A stretch of 10,117 bases of DNA, taken from the NCBI GenBank assembly GCA_039922955.1, contig JBDTDR010000006.1, positions 1 to 10,117 of the forward strand, in the 5' to 3' direction. Source of the DNA: Tumulicola sp039922955. Lineage in GTDB: Bacteria > Vulcanimicrobiota > Vulcanimicrobiia > Vulcanimicrobiales > Vulcanimicrobiaceae. The notes under the pieces are model-generated. The model did not search any database. It was not told the origin of the DNA and saw only the letters and a list, made by a program, of their open reading frames with translations. Below are positions 6,513-10,117 of this stretch, piece by piece; positions within the stretch are counted from its first letter, which is position 1, and every line of letters starts with the position of its first letter. The translations under genes were made by a program, and so were the position numbers.

Positions 6513-7345
6513 CGGTTGGACGCCGCGCGACGCTGTGCGTATGCGGCGCCGCTCATCTTTGCGCGGTTGGGCGCGATCAGTTCGTCGATTGCGAGGGTCC
6601 CGTCGGCGGCCACGTGCGCGCGCAGAATTTTTACCGTTTCGCCGTCGAGCGCCGCACGAGCGGCGGGCTGCGGCGAGAAGGCGCGCACGTGATCGACGAT
6701 TTGCTGCGGTGGCCACGACCAGTCGATCGTAAGATCGTCCTTGCCGATCGGTTTCGTGAGGCTCGGCTCGCCGGATTGAGGCGCGTGCGTGAGCTTACCC
6801 GCGGCCGCACGATCGAACGCCGCCGAAAGCAGCCCGGCGCCGACGCGCGCCAGACGATCGTGCAGCTCGCCGTAGGTTTCGCCCGGTTGGATCGAAACGA
6901 TTTCCTGCTCGACGATCTCACCCGTGTCCATGCCCGCGTCCATCATCATTATGCTAACGCCGGTCTGCACGTCGCCGTTACGCAGCGCGCTCTGAATCGG
7001 CGTAGCGCCGCGGTACTTTGGCAGCAGGGACGGATGAACGTTGAGCGCGCCCAGGCGCGGAACGTCGAGCAGCGAGCGCGGCAGCATACGGCCGTACGAA
7101 GCCAGCGCGAAAAGGTCGAACGCCTCGCCCGCGATGTCGTGGGCAAACGGCTGCAAGCGTTCGGGTTCATACACGCGCAGACCGAGCGCAATCGCGGCCG
7201 CTTTCACCGGCGAGGGGTTGAGTTTGTGGCCGCGTCCCGCCGGCCGATCCGGCCGCGTGACCACGCCCGCAAGCTGCGTCCGGGCTGCCGCCGCATGCAG
7301 GCTCGGCACCGCAAACCGGCTCGTTCCAAAAAACAGCGTTCGCAG
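6509..7345 (-). CDS. fmt: Methionyl-tRNA formyltransferase
   Basis: Fmt formylates the initiator Met-tRNA using 10-formyl-THF. Numbering from the proposed CTG start (7345), the 278-residue product shows LFFGTSRFAVPSL (4-16) of the Rossmann N-terminus, then TRPDRPAGRGHKL, and the catalytic triad in NVHPSLLPKYRG (N102, H104) and MDAGMDTG (D136). No ATG, GTG or TTG occurs in frame between the stop at 7418-7420 and a GTG at 7309. Starting at GTG 7309 would remove the first beta strand and its GT loop. CTG 7345 aligns with the family's first residue, and ATT 7370-7372, overlapping the def stop, is another candidate. The C-terminal domain is shorter than in E. coli, lacking about 20 residues between KILRAHVA and the closing AKMSGAAY. 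The stop overlaps rsmB by four bases. Confidence 0.93.
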   Translation of the reverse strand: MRTLFFGTSRFAVPSLHAAAARTQLAGVVTRPDRPAGRGHKLNPSPVKAAAIALGLRVYEPERLQPFAHDIAGEAFDLFALASYGRMLPRSLLDVPRLGALNVHPSLLPKYRGATPIQSALRNGDVQTGVSIMMMDAGMDTGEIVEQEIVSIQPGETYGELHDRLARVGAGLLSAAFDRAAAGKLTHAPQSGEPSLTKPIGKDDLTIDWSWPPQQIVDHVRAFSPQPAARAALDGETVKILRAHVAADGTLAIDELIAPNRAKMSGAAYAQRRAASNR

Positions 7346-7367
7346 CCGAGCCTGGGTCGGGGAGGCG

Positions 7368-7892
7368 CTAATACGCTTCCGCCTGCGCGTCCCCGGCGAC
7401 TTCGGTTTCTTCTTCGGTCACCGCCGGCCGAAGATTGCGCGCTTTGTCCAGGTAGAGTTCGCCCTTGAGATGATCGATCTCGTGCTGCAGGCACTGGGCA
7501 AAGAGTCCCTCGCCTTCCAGCCGGATCTTGTTTCCGTCGCGGTCCAGTCCGCTCACGACCAAGCGTTTGAAGCGCGTAATCTCGCCGACCATTCCCGGCA
7601 CGGAAAGGCACCCTTCGGTCAGTTCGACCTCTTCTTCCGCGCGCTCGATCTTCGGGTTGATGACGACCGCGGGCGCGTGTTCGTCGTCGTGCACGTCGAT
7701 CACGAACAGCCGCTTCGACACGTTCACCTGCGGCGCGGCCAGGCCGACCCCCGGCGCCGCGTACATCGTCTCGAACATGTCGTCGACGAGTTGTGCGAAG
7801 AGCGGCTCGGCGATCTCCTTGGGATCGACCTTCTTCGCGACCTTGCGCAGCGTCGGGTGGCCGTCGGTGATGATCTCGCGGACGTAGGGCAT
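7368..7892 (-). CDS. def: Peptide deformylase
   Basis: Def removes the N-formyl group from nascent proteins, reversing the mark placed by the adjacent fmt product. All three family motifs are intact in the 174-residue product: GVGLAAPQV (48-56), EGCLSVP (93-99, metal ligand C95) and QHEIDH (136-141, metal ligands H137 and H141, catalytic E138). I chose ATG 7892 because MPYVREIITDGHPTLR aligns with the usual N-terminus. ATG 7928 lies in the same frame and would add 12 residues (MEPSLAPGIPAP); neither has a clear Shine-Dalgarno. The tail after ~155 is acidic (EEETEVAGDAQAEAY). The stop codon at 7368-7370 lies 22 bases before the proposed fmt start. Confidence 0.96.
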   Translation of the reverse strand: MPYVREIITDGHPTLRKVAKKVDPKEIAEPLFAQLVDDMFETMYAAPGVGLAAPQVNVSKRLFVIDVHDDEHAPAVVINPKIERAEEEVELTEGCLSVPGMVGEITRFKRLVVSGLDRDGNKIRLEGEGLFAQCLQHEIDHLKGELYLDKARNLRPAVTEEETEVAGDAQAEAY

Positions 7893-7962
7893 AGGCGCAG
7901 GTATTCCAGGTGCGAGCGACGGTTCCATGTATGCAGCTCGCGGCCGGGACGGGGAACGCCCG

Positions 7963-8427
7963 CTACTGGGTCGTCGAGAAGGAACTGACGATGACGTTCG
8001 GCGTGCAGCCGGTTCCGCCGTCGTTCCAGTAGAGATTCACCGTCTGCAGCGGGCCGATCGGAGCCTGGAATGCGGTCGTGTAGACGGTCGAACCCGGCGC
8101 GGGGCTGTTGTGCGGATTCGGAATCGGTCCGCTATAGGTTGCGAACGGCGACGTGTTTAAGCCTTGGCCCCCGCCGCTGCTCTGAACCGCGAGGAAGTTG
8201 TACGAATTGCCGATGGGCAGCGCCGGATTTGCCGCGACGTAAACGCCGCCGACGTTCGGGCCGATCGCGCCGGCGCCCGGTCGCGGATACAGCACCTGGA
8301 AACCGGCGGGCGGGCCGCCGCAGTTGCTGCCTAACCCATTGTTGTTGTTGCTGGAGTTGGCGTTGCAGCCGGCCATGAGACCCGCGGCTAGCACTGCAGC
8401 AAAGATGATACCGACTGACTTTTTCAT
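7963..8427 (-). CDS. Small Asn/Gly/Pro-rich lipoprotein of unknown function
   Basis: The 154-residue product opens MKKSVGIIFAAVLAAGLMAGC, a lipoprotein signal peptide with Cys21 as the lipid site (the -3 residue is Met, a little unusual). A low-complexity spacer with an NSSNNNN run follows (~22-35). The remainder (~36-154) is rich in Gly, Pro, Asn, Ser and Thr with many beta-branched residues, suggesting an extracytoplasmic beta-rich domain. C36 and C141 could form a disulfide. I recognise no family. ATG 8427 is preferred over an in-frame ATG at 8466 because it gives a textbook signal sequence and has GGAGAGG upstream. The gene sits between hslU (55-base gap) and def (70 bases to the chosen start), an odd place for a surface lipoprotein. 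Confidence 0.8.
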   Translation of the reverse strand: MKKSVGIIFAAVLAAGLMAGCNANSSNNNNGLGSNCGGPPAGFQVLYPRPGAGAIGPNVGGVYVAANPALPIGNSYNFLAVQSSGGGQGLNTSPFATYSGPIPNPHNSPAPGSTVYTTAFQAPIGPLQTVNLYWNDGGTGCTPNVIVSSFSTTQ

Positions 8428-8437
8428 GTCCGCAAAT

Positions 8438-8444
8438 CCTCTCC
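8438..8444 (-). promoter_or_regulatory. Shine-Dalgarno of the lipoprotein gene
   Basis: On the minus strand this reads GGAGAGG, ten bases before ATG 8427. It selects that start over the in-frame ATG at 8466, which lies upstream of the site. Confidence 0.6.
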
Positions 8445-8456
8445 GGAGTGCCCGGA
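8442..8456 (-). other. Short hairpin overlapping the lipoprotein ribosome binding site
   Basis: In the hslU-lipoprotein gap the minus strand reads TCCGG, five bases, CCGGA. This 5-bp stem includes the first bases of the GGAGAGG site. It could partly mask the ribosome binding site. It is too short and lacks the T-run expected of an intrinsic terminator. Confidence 0.25.
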
Positions 8457-8482
8457 CACCTTCCAAGCAGATGGGAATAAGG

Positions 8483-9955
8483 TTAAAGGATGTACCCCGA
8501 AAGGTCGGCGTTCCCGACGATGTCCTCGAGCCGCTCGCGGACGTAACCGGCGTCCACCACGTAGGTTCCGGTCTCCTCGGGGGCCGCGAAACTCACGTCT
8601 TCGAGCAGCCGCTCCAGCACGGTGTGGAGGCGCCGCGCGCCGATGTTTTCGCTCGTTTCGTTCACGCGCATCGCGAACGTCGCGATTTGATCGATCCCGT
8701 CCGAGCGGAAATCGAGGATGACGTTCTCGGTCGCGAGCAACGCCTTGTACTGCTCGACCAACGCGTTTTTCGGCTGCGTGAGGATCGTCTTGAAATCCTC
8801 GGCGGTGAGCGAATCCAACTCGACGCGAATCGGAAACCGCCCCTGCAGTTCCGGGATCAAATCCGACGGCTTGCTGATATGAAATGCCCCCGCCGCGATG
8901 AACAGCACGTGGTCGGTTTTAACCGCTCCGTATTTCGTGTTCACGGTGGAGCCCTCGACGATCGGGAGGATGTCACGCTGCACGCCTTCGCGTGAAACGT
9001 CGGGACCGCCGCGCGCGCCCTGGCCGGCGACCTTGTCGATCTCATCGATGAAGATGATGCCGTCTTCGGCCGCACGGCGAAGCGCCTCGCGCTTGACCGC
9101 ATCCATGTCGATGAGTTTTTGCGCTTCCTCCTGCTCGAAGATGCGGCGCGCTTCCGCGATGGTAACGCGCTTTTTGGTGCGCCGCTTGGGCAGAATTCCG
9201 CCGAGCATTTCGCCGATGTCGGCGCCCCCGCCGCCTTGATCCATGCCGCCGATCATGCCGATCGGTAAACTCGCCGACTCTTCGACTTCGATCTCGATCA
9301 GACGCACGTCGTAGAAACCGCGTTGGATCTCCGAGCGGGTTTGTTCCCGGACGCGCTGCGCTTCCGCCGATGCGGCGCTTGACGGCGGAGCCGGCGGCGG
9401 CGCCTGCTGCTGCTGCTGCTGCGCGTTGAAATTATTACCGAAGATCGACCCGAGCGTCGCCGTAAACGCATTGCCTTGCGGGTGCGCCGGTCGCGTCTCG
9501 GGGTTGAGCACGTCGATGAGCCGTTCGACGGCGTGGCGCTCGGACAGGTCCTTTACTTCTTCGCGGCGCTCGTCGGTAACGGTGCGGACCGACGCTTCGA
9601 CCAAGTCGCGCACCATCGATTCGACGTCGCGGCCGACGTAACCGACCTCCGTGTACTTGGTCGCTTCGACCTTCACGAACGGAGCGCCGACCAGTCCCGC
9701 GAGGCGGCGAGCGATCTCGGTCTTGCCGACACCCGTCGGCCCGATCATCAAGATGTTCTTCGGCGTGATTTCGTCGCGCAGATCTGCGCGCGCGCGCGCG
9801 CGCCGGTAGCGGTTTCGCAACGCAATCGCCACCGCACGTTTCGCTCGGCCTTGCCCGACGATATACTTATCGAGCTCGGCGACGATCTGCCGCGGCGTCA
9901 ACGTGCTGGGGTCCAGCGGCGTCGCCGGAAGAGCGGTCGGAATGGCGGTGGTCAC
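8483..9955 (-). CDS. hslU: ATP-dependent protease ATPase subunit HslU (ClpY)
   Basis: HslU is the AAA+ unfoldase that feeds substrates into the HslV peptidase. The 490-residue product has Walker A GPTGVGKT (72-79), pore loop GYVG (105-108), Walker B IIFIDEID (299-306), GRFPIRVEL (372-380, with the arginine-finger region) and sensor 2 IGARRLHTVLE (438-448). The tail LSGYIL corresponds to the conserved C-terminus that docks into HslV. It is ~45 residues longer than the E. coli protein (443). The excess is a ~14-residue N-terminal extension and an enlarged I-domain holding a low-complexity Gln/Pro/Ala segment (~178-200) and a GGMDQGGGG run (~236-244). GTG 9955 overlaps the hslV stop as GTGA, with GGAG (9964-9967) eight bases upstream, which supports this start. 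Confidence 0.98.
   Translation of the reverse strand: MTTAIPTALPATPLDPSTLTPRQIVAELDKYIVGQGRAKRAVAIALRNRYRRARARADLRDEITPKNILMIGPTGVGKTEIARRLAGLVGAPFVKVEATKYTEVGYVGRDVESMVRDLVEASVRTVTDERREEVKDLSERHAVERLIDVLNPETRPAHPQGNAFTATLGSIFGNNFNAQQQQQQAPPPAPPSSAASAEAQRVREQTRSEIQRGFYDVRLIEIEVEESASLPIGMIGGMDQGGGGADIGEMLGGILPKRRTKKRVTIAEARRIFEQEEAQKLIDMDAVKREALRRAAEDGIIFIDEIDKVAGQGARGGPDVSREGVQRDILPIVEGSTVNTKYGAVKTDHVLFIAAGAFHISKPSDLIPELQGRFPIRVELDSLTAEDFKTILTQPKNALVEQYKALLATENVILDFRSDGIDQIATFAMRVNETSENIGARRLHTVLERLLEDVSFAAPEETGTYVVDAGYVRERLEDIVGNADLSGYIL
9404..9421. repeat. (CTG/CAG)6 microsatellite in hslU
   Basis: Six consecutive CTG triplets on the plus strand encode six Gln residues in the HslU I-domain, directly before a Pro-rich run. 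It is in frame, so changes in copy number would alter Gln count without breaking the gene. Confidence 0.9.
9786..9803. repeat. (GC)9 dinucleotide run in hslU
   Basis: Nine GC dinucleotides in a row encode the RARARA stretch near residues 51-57 of HslU, just before Walker A. Alternating GC can adopt Z-DNA and is prone to slippage. A one-unit change would frameshift hslU. Confidence 0.85.
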
Positions 9956-10117
9956 GCAAGCGTCTCCACGATGACGTCGTCGTTGGTATAGATGCAGATC
10001 TCGCCCGCGATATCGAGGGCTTTGCGCGCGATGTCCTCGGCGCCGAGGGACGAATTTCGCAGCAGCGCGGCGGCCGCCGCCTGCGCGTACGGGCCGCCGC
10101 TTCCGATGGCTGCGATG
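9952..10117 (-). CDS. hslV: ATP-dependent protease subunit HslV (ClpQ), C-terminal part
   Basis: Only the last 54 codons are in the window; the gene runs off the right edge. Reading the minus strand gives AAIGSGGPYAQAAAAALL, then a short stretch leading to IARKALDIAGEICIYTNDD and a VIVETLA end. This closely matches the HslV C-terminus, where E. coli has GSGGPYAQAAARALL and KALDIAGDICIYTN. HslV is the threonine peptidase of the HslUV complex; its catalytic Thr lies outside the window. The TGA stop at 9952 overlaps the hslU GTG start by four bases, so the two subunits are probably translated as a coupled pair. Confidence 0.95.
   Translation of the reverse strand, partial: IAAIGSGGPYAQAAAAALLRNSSLGAEDIARKALDIAGEICIYTNDDVIVETLA

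Noticed and set aside
6513..6716. N-terminal extension of the RsmB frame
   Set aside because: It is Arg-rich shadow sequence over fmt. RsmB homology begins at the GTG at 6512.
6491..7468. Long plus-strand open frame opposite fmt and def
   Set aside because: It is Arg-rich with no motifs and antisense to two certain genes, a typical by-product of high GC. The same reasoning removes the plus-strand frames at 542-1102, 2000-2392, 2456-3136, 3030-3773 and 5454-6140.
8428..8482. Intrinsic terminator after hslU
   Set aside because: Only a 5-bp stem without a T-run is present, and it overlaps the ribosome binding site of the next gene.

Overview
The window is a high-GC stretch from a bacterial chromosome. 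Except for one small gene at the left end, every gene lies on the minus strand and is tightly packed. Two features point away from Actinobacteria: HslU/HslV (generally absent there) and a c-type cytochrome lipoprotein. Yet the fhaA-fhaB-PP2C-SEDS order resembles the actinobacterial fhaA-fhaB-pstP-rodA locus. This mixture, plus hslVU-def-fmt-rsmB in the same run, suggests a deep-branching high-GC phylum such as Eremiobacterota (WPS-2) or a relative. That placement is inference from gene content only.

Layout, read along the minus strand from right to left: hslV (only its C-terminal 54 codons are inside the window), hslU, a small lipoprotein, def, fmt, rsmB, an FhaA-type FHA protein, an FhaB-type FHA protein, a PP2C-like protein, an FtsW/RodA-family SEDS glycosyltransferase and a lipoprotein cytochrome c. 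Four junctions are 4-base stop/start overlaps (hslV/hslU, fmt/rsmB, rsmB/fhaA, SEDS/cytochrome), fhaB and the PP2C-like gene overlap by 10 bases, and most others are separated by a few bases. This looks like one long, translationally coupled operon. A 145-base gap follows, then a separate minus-strand gene for an exported protein with a carboxypeptidase-regulatory-like domain. Its 3' end overlaps by 23 bases the 3' end of the only plus-strand gene, a small HExxH zinc peptidase resembling the anthrax-lethal-factor fold group. The first ~110 bases hold a degenerate three-copy intergenic repeat.

By function the operon joins protein quality control (HslUV), N-terminal formylation and deformylation (Fmt, Def), rRNA methylation (RsmB) and a phosphothreonine-signalling/cell-wall module (two FHA proteins, a PP2C-like protein, SEDS polymerase). 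The oddest points are: the PP2C-like protein has lost nearly all the metal-binding aspartates of the family and is probably a pseudophosphatase; no Ser/Thr kinase or class B PBP accompanies the FHA/SEDS genes, and a cytochrome c sits in that position instead; fmt has no ATG, GTG or TTG start that would give a complete N-terminus and has a shortened C-terminal domain. No stretch over 300 bases lacks a gene. I saw no tRNA, rRNA, CRISPR, transposon or convincing terminator.
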